IMG/VR virus record: IMGVR_UViG_3300027734_000329
Coordinates: 1 to 22,946 of that record
Length of the DNA stretch: 22,946 nucleotides
Source: a virus
Reading direction: 5' to 3' (one strand)
In this document: positions 8,172 through 15,186 of the stretch, one piece after another
Layout of the letters: every line of letters begins with the position of its first letter
Position numbering within the stretch: position 1 is the first letter of the stretch
The notes under the pieces: model-generated
Database searches by the model: none
The model's input: the letters and a program-made list of their open reading frames with translations, nothing else
What the model was told of the DNA's origin: nothing
Made by a program: the position numbers and the translations under genes

Positions 8172-8845
8172 TATGCTTTAGCTCCTAAGTTTGCTACCCA
8201 AGTATAGCCAGTTGAAATTCCTACTGATCTTCCTCCACGTTTCCCAGCACCTAAATTCTTTTTATATGTAGTTGGATTTTCTAAATACTTTATTATTCCA
8301 CTAGATCTAATAAAGGCTTGGGTAAAATAATTATTAAAAAATGAATCAAAGATTTTATTAAATCCACCTTGTGCTGCTAGACCACCTGGATTATCCACAA
8401 CAATTGGATTTTTTGTAAAAACCTGTTCTCCACCATCATTAAAAGTAAGCACTGAAGACTTCCTTGGTTTTATTACTACTGAAATTCCATTTTCAATAAT
8501 TCTTGCCTTGTCATAAAATGGTGTAGTTGATCCTTCTTTAACAGATGTTGACTGTCTAAATGTGGATTTAATAGAAAGTCCTAGACCTGAAACAGTATAA
8601 TCAATGTCATATAGTCTGGCTGCTGGACTCCCAACCTGGTTCCATTCATAGACGTGATGAAGCACTGCAGGGTTTGTTCGTGCTGATGAATCAATATATC
8701 GTTTAATAAGCTCTATTGCTTCTTTACCTATTGATGTTAGTATTTGCTTTTTGCCTCTTTGAATACCTTCGGCAAACCCAATTGAATACTCCATAATGTT
8801 ATTGATCTCTTTTTCAAATGTTTTATTATCAAATGTTACTCTCAC
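8171..8845 (-). CDS. HK97 gp10-like tail completion/neck protein, 224 aa
   Basis: Position (after the head-closure candidate, before the tail terminator candidate) and sequence fit the HK97 gp10-like tail completion group. The N-terminal helix region contains GKEAIELIKRYID, the usual place where these proteins carry a long helix followed by a conserved basic-aromatic strand. A mid-region with YDKARIIENG and a basic C-terminal part (KRGGRSVG) follow. The start is GTG at 8845, sharing one base with the upstream TAG (TAGTG). AGGGGGCGG about seven bases upstream could act as SD. It is longer than the common 120-150 residue members. Identity rests on weak sequence character plus synteny. Confidence 0.55.
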   Translation of the reverse strand: MRVTFDNKTFEKEINNIMEYSIGFAEGIQRGKKQILTSIGKEAIELIKRYIDSSARTNPAVLHHVYEWNQVGSPAARLYDIDYTVSGLGLSIKSTFRQSTSVKEGSTTPFYDKARIIENGISVVIKPRKSSVLTFNDGGEQVFTKNPIVVDNPGGLAAQGGFNKIFDSFFNNYFTQAFIRSSGIIKYLENPTTYKKNLGAGKRGGRSVGISTGYTWVANLGAKA

Positions 8846-9294
8846 TATACATCCGCCCCCTGGTTTTCAGAGCGGCGTAGGACTACCTTGTAGTACTCTA
8901 CTGTCCCAAATGGATTAACAAATGGTGCTTGAGTTGCAATTTCAAAAAGTGTTGATTTACCATTTCTTGGTCCAGACGTTTCTAGATAAATTGGATTACC
9001 AGATTGATCACGAATGTTACTTATAACAATATTTGTTGCTGCATTCTTTGCATTAAGGCTTGAGATACGTATATCTTTTTTTACTCTACCAAGTAGTAGC
9101 ATATCAGTTTTAATGTCTGGATCTGGTTTAATATCTTCTTTATATGAAACTCCAGCTTCATTAAATGAACAAACAATTGTTTTGTCTAATACCCAACTTT
9201 TAGTAATATTTCCATAAGCAGTTGTATCCATAATTGGATAAAAAACATCTGCCATCATAGGGAACATAAAGTCTGGGGTTTCGCAAATAGACAT
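8845..9294 (-). CDS. Probable head-closure (stopper) protein, 149 aa
   Basis: A compact protein between the adaptor candidate and the gp10-like protein, the slot of the head-closure ring that seals the portal after packaging. The sequence suggests a small beta barrel: alternating strands such as DMLLLGRVKKDIRI and TNIVISNIRD, with a C-terminal strand EYYKVVLRR that recalls the closing strand of stopper proteins. The ATG at 9294 overlaps the upstream stop by one base (TAATG). The assignment is mostly by order, and I see no unique signature. Confidence 0.5.
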   Translation of the reverse strand: MSICETPDFMFPMMADVFYPIMDTTAYGNITKSWVLDKTIVCSFNEAGVSYKEDIKPDPDIKTDMLLLGRVKKDIRISSLNAKNAATNIVISNIRDQSGNPIYLETSGPRNGKSTLFEIATQAPFVNPFGTVEYYKVVLRRSENQGADV

Positions 9295-10205
9295 TACAGC
9301 ACCCCTAGTCTTGTAATTGACTTAGCATACTTAGAAAGTATTTTGTCTACAAGAATATTACCTGTTCCTTCAAATGACTGCTTATCAAACTGTAGCTTAT
9401 ACTGGTCTGTATTATAGGCTGTTACATAACGCTTATAGTAATCAAGCTGTCCACATTCGATATCAGTGATTAGTAGTTTTGTTGCACGAGCAATATCTGA
9501 TGGAACAAACTTGTGTCCAAACTCTACCTCAAATTTATAGTCAAATGTGGTTGAGAATATACCAAAATAAGTTGTATCATTGCTAATATAGTCTGTACCG
9601 CCAGCAGGTAGAATAAGTGCAGCACCTTCGTACCTATTTAATGTTCCAACATATGTTTGAGTTATAGCTGTACCGTCTGCTGTTATTTCAAAGTTTTTTT
9701 CATATGCTGTTGGATTTGATGAATTATAAATAAGCACATTGTTTTCGTATACTTTAAGAACTTTTTTAACATCATCCCACACTGGAACATAGTCTGCACC
9801 AAGTCCAACAACCTCTAGCGTTTTCTTTTCGTAGTAAAATCCTTGAGGAATTACTGCATCAATAACTGCTCTTGCAAGTTCTTCGTGTTCTGTTTTAGTA
9901 GCAATGTCTGTTGCTGTATCTGCAAGAGTGTTTGGATCAACATATGGTCTGCGTACTTGATAAGATTCATCTTGTAAAATATCTCCAGATGCATCCTTAA
10001 TAACTACATTATAATCATTGTCATACTTTGCTGGAAGAGTGATGCTCCAAACATACGCAGCTTTATTTGTAACGGTTTGTGTAGAAACTGAGTTATCTAC
10101 CAGGTCAGTAATAGTTGCTGTAAACACCTCATTACTGGTATAAGTCGCTGGGATAGTATATGTAAACCCAACGCTAATATATGGTGATAATCTCAATAGT
10201 TCCAT
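9294..10205 (-). CDS. Head-tail connector with N-terminal Ig-like domain, 303 aa
   Basis: The first gene of the coupled joining block. About residues 1-85 look like a beta-sandwich: FTYTIPATYTSNEVFTATI, a central AAYVWSITLPA strand and a closing DILQDESYQVRRPYV. A mainly helical segment follows (TATDIATKTEHEELARAVID), typical of connector proteins that dock on the portal, then a beta-rich region with VPVWDDVKKVLKVYEN. The C-terminal part contains YKRYVTAYNTDQYKLQFDKQ, suggesting a helix-hairpin. The start ATG overlaps the previous stop by one base, with GGAG eight bases upstream. The Ig-like part is inferred from strand pattern, not from a recognised profile. Confidence 0.55.
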   Translation of the reverse strand: MELLRLSPYISVGFTYTIPATYTSNEVFTATITDLVDNSVSTQTVTNKAAYVWSITLPAKYDNDYNVVIKDASGDILQDESYQVRRPYVDPNTLADTATDIATKTEHEELARAVIDAVIPQGFYYEKKTLEVVGLGADYVPVWDDVKKVLKVYENNVLIYNSSNPTAYEKNFEITADGTAITQTYVGTLNRYEGAALILPAGGTDYISNDTTYFGIFSTTFDYKFEVEFGHKFVPSDIARATKLLITDIECGQLDYYKRYVTAYNTDQYKLQFDKQSFEGTGNILVDKILSKYAKSITRLGVL

Positions 10206-10669
10206 TAAACTCCGTACTCCTCTGCAACCTCTTCTGGGGTTGCGGTACGCACGTGATCACGCTTAAGCCATTGTACAGACTCTGCTTTGTCTACGATATT
10301 GTACCCTTTTTTAATTTCCCCTACGCCTTCCCACAAGACATTTCGTGTAGAGAATAGTGCTACTGTTTCTTTTTTAACAACTTTAGGTTCTACTGCTTTT
10401 ACTTTTGGCGATCTAGCCGCAGCTCCTGAGCCAATAGCTCCATTGTCTGTTTCTGTAATTGATCCAGATTTTTTGCCACCTTTGGCAGTTGTGCGAGATG
10501 ATCCAATTATATTTTCATCATCTGTTTCTGGAATGCCCTTTGATTTTTGTTTTAAGTTTGAAATTGATTCTTCTACCGCTTCAACAGAATTATCTGTTAT
10601 TTGTTCAATTGTTTCTGATGCTTCTTCGACTGTCTCTTCGACTGTTTCGATAATTGTTTCATTTGACAT
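10205..10669 (-). CDS. Acidic capsid-region protein of unknown function, 154 aa
   Basis: I do not recognise a named family. The protein has three parts: an acidic N-terminal helix (residues 1-40, repeating V-E-E and E-T-x-E units), a disordered Gly/Ser/Lys-rich middle, and a compact C-terminal domain of about 50 residues starting at VALFSTRNVLWEGVGEIKKGYN. It follows the major capsid gene across a terminator and a candidate extended -10, and its SD (AAGGAGG) is strong. Its stop overlaps the connector start. Its place could suit a decoration or minor head protein. The acidic segment resembles that of the scaffold in composition. Confidence 0.6.
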   Translation of the reverse strand: MSNETIIETVEETVEEASETIEQITDNSVEAVEESISNLKQKSKGIPETDDENIIGSSRTTAKGGKKSGSITETDNGAIGSGAAARSPKVKAVEPKVVKKETVALFSTRNVLWEGVGEIKKGYNIVDKAESVQWLKRDHVRTATPEEVAEEYGV

Positions 10670-10687
10670 TTGAAACCTCCTTAAATA

Positions 10688-10696
10688 ATTATATCA
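10688..10696 (-). promoter_or_regulatory. Extended -10 promoter after the capsid terminator
   Basis: The minus strand reads TGATATAAT (TG at 10696-10695, hexamer at 10693-10688), just past the terminator hairpin at 10709-10730. The ATG at 10669 lies 18 bases downstream of the hexamer. The expected leader of about 12 bases retains the AAGGAGG site. It would restart transcription of the head-tail joining genes. Confidence 0.55.
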
Positions 10697-10699
10697 GAT

Positions 10700-10730
10700 A
10701 GTAAGAAAGGCAGGGACCGAAATCCCTGCC
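10700..10730 (-). terminator. Rho-independent terminator after the major capsid gene
   Basis: A perfect eight-pair stem: GGCAGGGA (minus strand 10730-10723) pairs with TCCCTGCC (10716-10709) around a TTTCGG loop, the same six bases found in the loop of the other minus-strand terminator. TTTCTTAC follows. It lies 20 bases after the capsid stop codon. Confidence 0.82.
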
Positions 10731-10749
10731 TCCCTAATTCGAACCCAAA

Positions 10750-11838
10750 TTATGAACTTGAATCCTGGCTGTCGCTATCAACCCAAGCTACAGCATCCTC
10801 TTCTTCCCACTGAAGTCCGAAACGAACGAATACGGTGTATTCGATTGTATCCTTCTTGGGAACGTACTGACGGTTTACAGTGATATCTCTCTGGAAACCC
10901 CAAATACGGTTTGAAGGGAATGTGAGGTCAATATACCCTGTTGGGTAGTAAGGAACCTCCATTACAGGAACGCCAAGTACACGAGTGGTACGAGCAGATC
11001 CTAGAACCTGATCAGTTCCATCAAGATATGTATTCTTGTAGTTTTCTGACCAGATGTTGGTTCCAATTGTTCCATTCTTTGCAACGATGCCCTGGAAAGC
11101 CTCAGTTCCTGTGTAGAACTTAAGACCTGTCTTGAGAGCACGGTACTTGCGAGGGAGTGCATTAATTACTCCCTGAAGAACCTCTGGAGTCCAGTTGTTG
11201 CTTGTAACAGTTGCAGAATACTCGTGAGCATCTCCACCGAAACGAACCTTGCGAACGAAGCCTTCCATAATGTTAAGGAATGCGTTACCTCCAGTACCTG
11301 TACCATTGATGGCAAGGTCTTCAATATCGTTTGCGAATGCGTTGGTCATTAGACGAACAAGGTGGTCCTCAAGGGCTGCACCTTCAATGTTGTCTTCTAA
11401 TGCCTCAGCAGAAACTTCCCAGTCAAGGCGAAGCTTCTTTGTTGTTAGTTCAACCTTAGCAAAGGTTGCACCTGCGTTTGTGTATGTCGCGTTAGCCTGA
11501 TTTGCAGCACGAATAACTCGTTCTCCAACATTGACCTTTTCGAGCTCCATTGTATTGGCTCTCATTGTGACACGACGACCATCTTTAGCGAGAACAGTTC
11601 CGTCCCAAACATAGTCGATAAATCTACGAGCCTGTTCAGGCTGTAGAATACCGCCACCAGCATCACCCGAAGGAGTTACGGCGTTTGGACCAGTTGTAAC
11701 ACCAAAGTTTGCGGTTGGGATGTTTCCTGCTGCTGTTGCACCAGGGTTTGTAACACCACCAACTCCTCCAGATGCGAATGCTCCTTCACCGTTTACTGGT
11801 GTTGCACCTGGATAATTTTTAATAATCTCTTCCGACAT
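10750..11838 (-). CDS. Major capsid protein, HK97 fold, 362 aa
   Basis: This subunit would build the icosahedral shell. The first 70 residues are Gly/Ala/Pro-rich and flexible. The body has features of HK97-type capsid proteins: QPEQARRFIDYVWDGTVLA at the start of the N-arm/E-loop region, a spine-helix segment EDHLVRLMTNAFANDIEDLA, and VMEVPYYP followed by a C-terminal beta region. I start it at ATG 11838 rather than the in-frame GTG at 11847, because the GTG lies inside the SD (AGGAGGTGA) that serves the ATG. It follows the protease-scaffold gene and has a strong terminator behind it. There is no long N-terminal delta domain, consistent with a separate scaffold. Confidence 0.93.
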   Translation of the reverse strand: MSEEIIKNYPGATPVNGEGAFASGGVGGVTNPGATAAGNIPTANFGVTTGPNAVTPSGDAGGGILQPEQARRFIDYVWDGTVLAKDGRRVTMRANTMELEKVNVGERVIRAANQANATYTNAGATFAKVELTTKKLRLDWEVSAEALEDNIEGAALEDHLVRLMTNAFANDIEDLAINGTGTGGNAFLNIMEGFVRKVRFGGDAHEYSATVTSNNWTPEVLQGVINALPRKYRALKTGLKFYTGTEAFQGIVAKNGTIGTNIWSENYKNTYLDGTDQVLGSARTTRVLGVPVMEVPYYPTGYIDLTFPSNRIWGFQRDITVNRQYVPKKDTIEYTVFVRFGLQWEEEDAVAWVDSDSQDSSS

Positions 11839-11843
11839 TTTTG

Positions 11844-11852
11844 TCACCTCCT
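11844..11852 (-). promoter_or_regulatory. Ribosome binding site fixing the capsid start
   Basis: The minus strand reads AGGAGGTGA, a near-perfect anti-SD match, with its end six bases before ATG 11838. The upstream candidate start GTG 11847 is part of this site and so cannot use it, which settles the start choice. Confidence 0.85.
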
Positions 11853-11862
11853 AAGTGATTTT

Positions 11863-12357
11863 TTATTTGAATAGATCGGCAGTTTTGAGGAAACGTCCGT
11901 CCCATAGGGATTTCTCAATCTTATCTGATTGATTTTCCTGTACGATCTCGCCAAGATCGCCAGACTTGCGGAAAGCGGTATCTGCCTCAACAGCGTCAAC
12001 TCTCTTTCCAAACTCGTTAAACTCGCCCTTTGCCTCTGTTACCTCATTTTTTACAGAGTCAATTGACTTGCTTAATTGTGCAATTTGTTCGGCTTGTGCC
12101 TGAACAACTGCTGTTAGATCGCTAAAGGCTTTTGTAACGGTATCCTTGATTTCAGCAACTGCTTCTACAAGAACCTCGTCTGATGTTGATACTGAATCAA
12201 CTTTTTCAGCAACTTCTTCGTCGATTACAGTTTCTTCAACTGCAACCTCTTCTGTTGCCTCTTCTGCTACTTCAACATCTGCCTCTGGAGCGACCTCAGC
12301 TTCGACAGCGACTTCTTCTACTGTCTCAGCGACTGTTTCATTTACTTCATCAGTCAT
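11863..12357 (-). CDS. Nested scaffold protein from an internal start, 164 aa
   Basis: An in-frame ATG at codon 254 of the protease-scaffold gene (MTDEVNETVAETVEE) has the best SD in the window, AAGGAGG at 12372-12366, eight bases upstream. This would yield free scaffold without the protease. The layout is that of lambda C/Nu3. The product has a Val-Glu-Ala-rich acidic N-terminal part, a predicted coiled coil (about 80-125: VVQAQAEQIAQLSKSIDSV), and a short C-terminal segment that, as in other scaffolds, could bind the capsid protein. The reading is supported by sequence only; its translation is inferred. Confidence 0.75.
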   Translation of the reverse strand: MTDEVNETVAETVEEVAVEAEVAPEADVEVAEEATEEVAVEETVIDEEVAEKVDSVSTSDEVLVEAVAEIKDTVTKAFSDLTAVVQAQAEQIAQLSKSIDSVKNEVTEAKGEFNEFGKRVDAVEADTAFRKSGDLGEIVQENQSDKIEKSLWDGRFLKTADLFK

Positions 12358-13116
12358 AGGACTTACCTCCTTAGTTATCTTAGAAGTATTAATGCCTTTA
12401 GCACTATCTACTAAGAACTTCACCATTTCTGGTTTTTCTGCATCTGACTTTTCTACAAAGCCGATGTTTTTCATCTCAGCACCAGTTGTAGGGCTGAGTT
12501 CTGATTCATTCTCTGAAAGCATAACAATACCGTTTGCTTCATCCCAGAAAACATTTTCAATTTCTAGGTCCACGCTATCTCCCTTGATTACGTCAATACC
12601 GTCTACCTTTTCGACAGACAAAACATTTGCGAACTGATTTGCAGGGGTATCAACTAGTGATAGTTCTACAAGGTCATAGTCTTTAATAATACGTATAGTG
12701 GTATCCATCTTCTCATCAAAGGCATCGTCCCACTTATTCATTTTGCCACCAATTGAGAAGCCTGAGAGTGTTCCATCAAGAACTTTTTCCCAAGTATCCT
12801 GAGCACCCTTTGAAATATATGTTGAGACATAGATACCTGAATAGAACTTCTTTGTTTCTGGATCAAAGTACTTGTCTTCTTTGAATGATACCATTTTGCC
12901 TACAGCTTTTGGTTGGTGCATTTCACGAATGTTACCACGGAACTTTTCAAAAGCTTTAACCGATGCCTCTGGAACAACAATGTCGTTTTGCTTATCTAGA
13001 TTATCTAATGTAGCAAAACCAGAAACGATGCGACGTTCTGCATCTACTTTTGAGAACGGCATTGATAGGCGAACGTTGTCGCCTTCAGAATGCCACTGGG
13101 CTTTAGAAATAGTCAT
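11863..13116 (-). CDS. XkdF-like prohead protease fused to scaffold, 417 aa
   Basis: Residues 1 to about 170 match the XkdF-like/HK97-type prohead serine protease pattern: REMHQPKAVGK with candidate catalytic His67, LSGFSIGGK with candidate Ser118 or Ser121, and VELSLVDTPAN closing the core. This enzyme cleaves scaffold and capsid proteins during head maturation. After a linker (about 170-250), residues 254-417 form an acidic, coiled-coil-rich scaffold domain ending in a compact basic-aromatic tail (SLWDGRFLKTADLF). The start ATG has no SD. A TATAAT lies eight bases upstream, so it may be near-leaderless. Portal is upstream and capsid downstream, the classic head-gene order. Confidence 0.85.
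   Translation of the reverse strand: MTISKAQWHSEGDNVRLSMPFSKVDAERRIVSGFATLDNLDKQNDIVVPEASVKAFEKFRGNIREMHQPKAVGKMVSFKEDKYFDPETKKFYSGIYVSTYISKGAQDTWEKVLDGTLSGFSIGGKMNKWDDAFDEKMDTTIRIIKDYDLVELSLVDTPANQFANVLSVEKVDGIDVIKGDSVDLEIENVFWDEANGIVMLSENESELSPTTGAEMKNIGFVEKSDAEKPEMVKFLVDSAKGINTSKITKEVSPMTDEVNETVAETVEEVAVEAEVAPEADVEVAEEATEEVAVEETVIDEEVAEKVDSVSTSDEVLVEAVAEIKDTVTKAFSDLTAVVQAQAEQIAQLSKSIDSVKNEVTEAKGEFNEFGKRVDAVEADTAFRKSGDLGEIVQENQSDKIEKSLWDGRFLKTADLFK
12358..12373 (-). promoter_or_regulatory. Internal ribosome binding site for the scaffold
   Basis: AAGGAGG on the minus strand at 12372-12366 lies inside the protease-scaffold reading frame, where it encodes the residues just before VSPM. The eight-base gap to the ATG at 12357 is optimal. 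Seven-base matches this well placed before an in-frame ATG are rare by chance within a gene. Confidence 0.75.
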
Positions 13117-13124
13117 ATTAATTA

Positions 13125-13130
13125 ATTATA
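13125..13130 (-). promoter_or_regulatory. -10 element before the protease-scaffold gene
   Basis: TATAAT on the minus strand lies within GTATATAAT, eight bases before the ATG at 13116. The intervening sequence is only A and T with no SD, so a transcript from here would have a leader of zero to two bases. A second candidate, TGTTATACT, lies upstream at 13178-13170. Its transcript would contain the hairpin at 13142-13162. Confidence 0.5.
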
Positions 13131-13141
13131 TACCGTTTTTT

Positions 13142-13162
13142 ACAACAATGTTATATTGTTGT
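13142..13162. repeat. Perfect 8-bp inverted repeat upstream of protease
   Basis: ACAACAAT (13142-13149) and ATTGTTGT (13155-13162) are exact reverse complements separated by five bases. It stands in the 64-base gap between portal and protease, between two candidate -10 elements and over the -35 area of the proximal one. On the minus strand it is followed by an A-run, not a T-run, so it does not look like a terminator. An operator or a 5'-leader hairpin is possible. Confidence 0.6.
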
Positions 13163-13180
13163 TACATTTAGTATAACATA

Positions 13181-14785
13181 TTATTGAGACGCTCTTCCTT
13201 CGCCCTGTGCATTTCTTCCAGTGTTAGTTGATGGGCTATCGGAATTATTATTTGTACGTTGTACATCACGCTGTCTGTTCTGTGATGTGTTTGCACGAGC
13301 ATCAGTTGCCTGACGTGAAGTCATTTGAAAAACTGCATCGCCATCCTGTCGCTGACTAAGACCAAGTTTCTCACGAGCCTCATTAGGAGTAAGAATTTGC
13401 ATTTTAACGTAACGCTCTAGAATTTGTGACTGTGCAATTTCATCTGTAAGTGTTAGCTCATTAAACTTAAGCTCAAGAATATCTGTCTTCTCTTTGATAA
13501 TTTTACCAAGAACTTTTTCAAGATTAGTTTGTGCAGGTCGTGCAACCTGTTCCTTAAATGTGCGATCTTGAGCAAGAGCAGCAGCAATACTTGCACCATC
13601 TCCGCCACCAATCTTTGACAAAGGAACTTGATGAGCAACAAGAATATCATCACGATTACGAACACGATACTGATTAAAGGATGCCTCCTGTACGCCATTT
13701 TCAATTGGCTCCATCTTAAACTCTACTTTATTTGTTTCTGAGTCTCCAGGTAGAGGAATATAAAGTGTTCGGTGTGACTGACCTTTTAGACCTGTTTGCA
13801 AGAAGCGGAACATCTTATCTTCCGCATCATCTGATAGCTTTGCACCTTTAAGGGTTACAACGTAACGAGGAACAGCCTTATTGCTAAAGTAGTCAATGTT
13901 GTATTGTGAGGCAAGCTGATCTCCGTGAAGAGAAGAGATTGCAGACATAATGTCTGGGATTCCGTAGTATGTGTTGAGTGGAGAATATTCCTTATAGTGG
14001 ATAATCTCATTTGGACGAGGATCGTCAGTTACTGGGTTTGGGTTAACTGCCCCGAAATTTCTGAAGTAGACAACCTTGTTACCGATAATCTGAACGTAGC
14101 CATCCTTTAGTCTACGGACACGCATTGTTGTTGCAGGGATATGACCAATATAACCAATCTCACCCTTTACGGTGCGACCAATTTCAAGGTATCCATTTCC
14201 TGTAGCTTGAACATCTGTATAAAACTTCATCATAGTGTTTGTAAAAGAATCATCATCATTGAGATCTTCTAGCCATTCACGCATTGCAATTCTTGCACGT
14301 TCAATTCGTTTACGTGCTTTTTCTGCAGCTGAATCTGTTGAGCCTTCAATTGCAAACATAGTACTCTTTGTTGGTTGGAAGTCATAGCCAAGACCAACAA
14401 TGTTTTCTACCTTTGCATCAATTGCAGCGTGATTAGCAAATGATGTATCATAGTAATTTGCAAGCTCATAAAGATTCCAGGGTGGCGTGATAACATCAAA
14501 GAGTCCGTAGCCATTATGGTATACAGTTCCAGGATTAATTTCTTTTGAACGTGCTCCGTCTATACCAGAACTTGTAGCCATTGCACTGTCAAGGTATGCT
14601 GGTGTTACATCTACAGCTTTTGCCATTCTTGTAGCACGACGCTTAAAGTTTGCATTTAAACCAGCAAGCGACTTGATACCGTCCCAATCTTTAATAAATG
14701 GATCTTGTGCTTTAAAAGTATTTTCTTCTTCTGCAAGACTATCCATCTTGGCACGAATAATATATTCCATAGGCTCTTCACTCAT
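13181..14785 (-). CDS. Phage portal protein, 534 aa
   Basis: The dodecameric vertex through which DNA enters and leaves the head. The sequence fits the large portal family of HK97-like phages. An N-terminal part contains the YELANYYDTSFANHAAIDAKVENIVGLG region (helices preceding the wing). A conserved central region has LGNGYLEIG-like spacing (QATGNGYLEIGR), then EIIHYKEYSPLNTYYGIPDI. The stem and clip follow, and then RNRDDILVAHQVPLSKIG. After about residue 470 the tail becomes polar and disordered (Asn, Gln, Arg and Thr-rich). The start ATG shares one base with the previous stop (TAATG). Length is normal for the family. Confidence 0.93.
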   Translation of the reverse strand: MSEEPMEYIIRAKMDSLAEEENTFKAQDPFIKDWDGIKSLAGLNANFKRRATRMAKAVDVTPAYLDSAMATSSGIDGARSKEINPGTVYHNGYGLFDVITPPWNLYELANYYDTSFANHAAIDAKVENIVGLGYDFQPTKSTMFAIEGSTDSAAEKARKRIERARIAMREWLEDLNDDDSFTNTMMKFYTDVQATGNGYLEIGRTVKGEIGYIGHIPATTMRVRRLKDGYVQIIGNKVVYFRNFGAVNPNPVTDDPRPNEIIHYKEYSPLNTYYGIPDIMSAISSLHGDQLASQYNIDYFSNKAVPRYVVTLKGAKLSDDAEDKMFRFLQTGLKGQSHRTLYIPLPGDSETNKVEFKMEPIENGVQEASFNQYRVRNRDDILVAHQVPLSKIGGGDGASIAAALAQDRTFKEQVARPAQTNLEKVLGKIIKEKTDILELKFNELTLTDEIAQSQILERYVKMQILTPNEAREKLGLSQRQDGDAVFQMTSRQATDARANTSQNRQRDVQRTNNNSDSPSTNTGRNAQGEGRASQ

Positions 14786-15168
14786 TAGTCTTCATCTCCG
14801 TAAAGATCTAGAGTTTGTTTTGCCGCAATTACTGCTCCAAGGTCATTCATATTTGGAATGAATCCCTGCTTCATACGATCAATTTGTTCTGAATGTGTTT
14901 CATCTGAAATCTGTCGTGTATTTGGATAAAAGATTGCTTGTCCTTCTGCCTCACCGTAGTATGCAGCAGCATCCATAAGTTTCTTTACACGTTCGTGGTC
15001 ATTCTTCATTGACTCAATAGATAAAACATTGTTATCTCCGTCAGTGAATGGCTTGCCGTTTGCCTTTACCCAAATATATGTACCAAAATCTGAATAGTCT
15101 TCTTTGACTATTGTTAGTCTTGCTTTGCCAAGGGCTTCCTCAATTGGATCTATTTTTTCCTGTTCCAT
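14785..15168 (-). CDS. Conserved-looking unknown protein before portal, 127 aa
   Basis: I do not recognise a family. The protein is acidic and mixed alpha/beta, with an N-terminal helix (IEEALGKARLTIV), a strand pair (GTYIWVKANGKPF), a helical stretch with VKKLMDAAAYYGE, and a C-terminal helix (LGAVIAAKQTLDLYG) ending in acidic residues. It is translationally coupled to portal by a one-base overlap, so a role in portal or packaging is plausible. I choose ATG 15168 over the in-frame GTG at 15174. A TGGTATACT element ends seven bases before the ATG, and neither codon has a usable SD; the GTG would lie upstream of the expected transcription start. Confidence 0.7.
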   Translation of the reverse strand: MEQEKIDPIEEALGKARLTIVKEDYSDFGTYIWVKANGKPFTDGDNNVLSIESMKNDHERVKKLMDAAAYYGEAEGQAIFYPNTRQISDETHSEQIDRMKQGFIPNMNDLGAVIAAKQTLDLYGDED

Positions 15169-15175
15169 AACCACC

Positions 15176-15184
15176 AGTATACCA
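15176..15184 (-). promoter_or_regulatory. Extended -10 promoter, probably leaderless start
   Basis: The minus strand reads TGGTATACT (hexamer at 15181-15176), followed by seven bases and the ATG at 15168. Transcription would begin at or one base before the start codon. This element should drive the portal-coupled pair. A further TATAAT is present at 15191-15186. Confidence 0.55.
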
Positions 15185-15186
15185 TA

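Noticed and set aside
10735-10745. GGTTCGAAT on the minus strand, resembling a tRNA T-loop
   Set aside because: The flanking bases do not form the five-pair T stem, and no acceptor, anticodon arm or CCA-side pairing is present. It is coincidental sequence before the terminator.
11845-11847. GTG start for the capsid protein
   Set aside because: It forms part of the AGGAGGTGA ribosome site that serves ATG 11838.
12146-12637. 163-residue serine/threonine-rich plus-strand open frame opposite the scaffold
   Set aside because: It is an antisense shadow of the Glu/Val-rich scaffold codons, without ribosome site or promoter.
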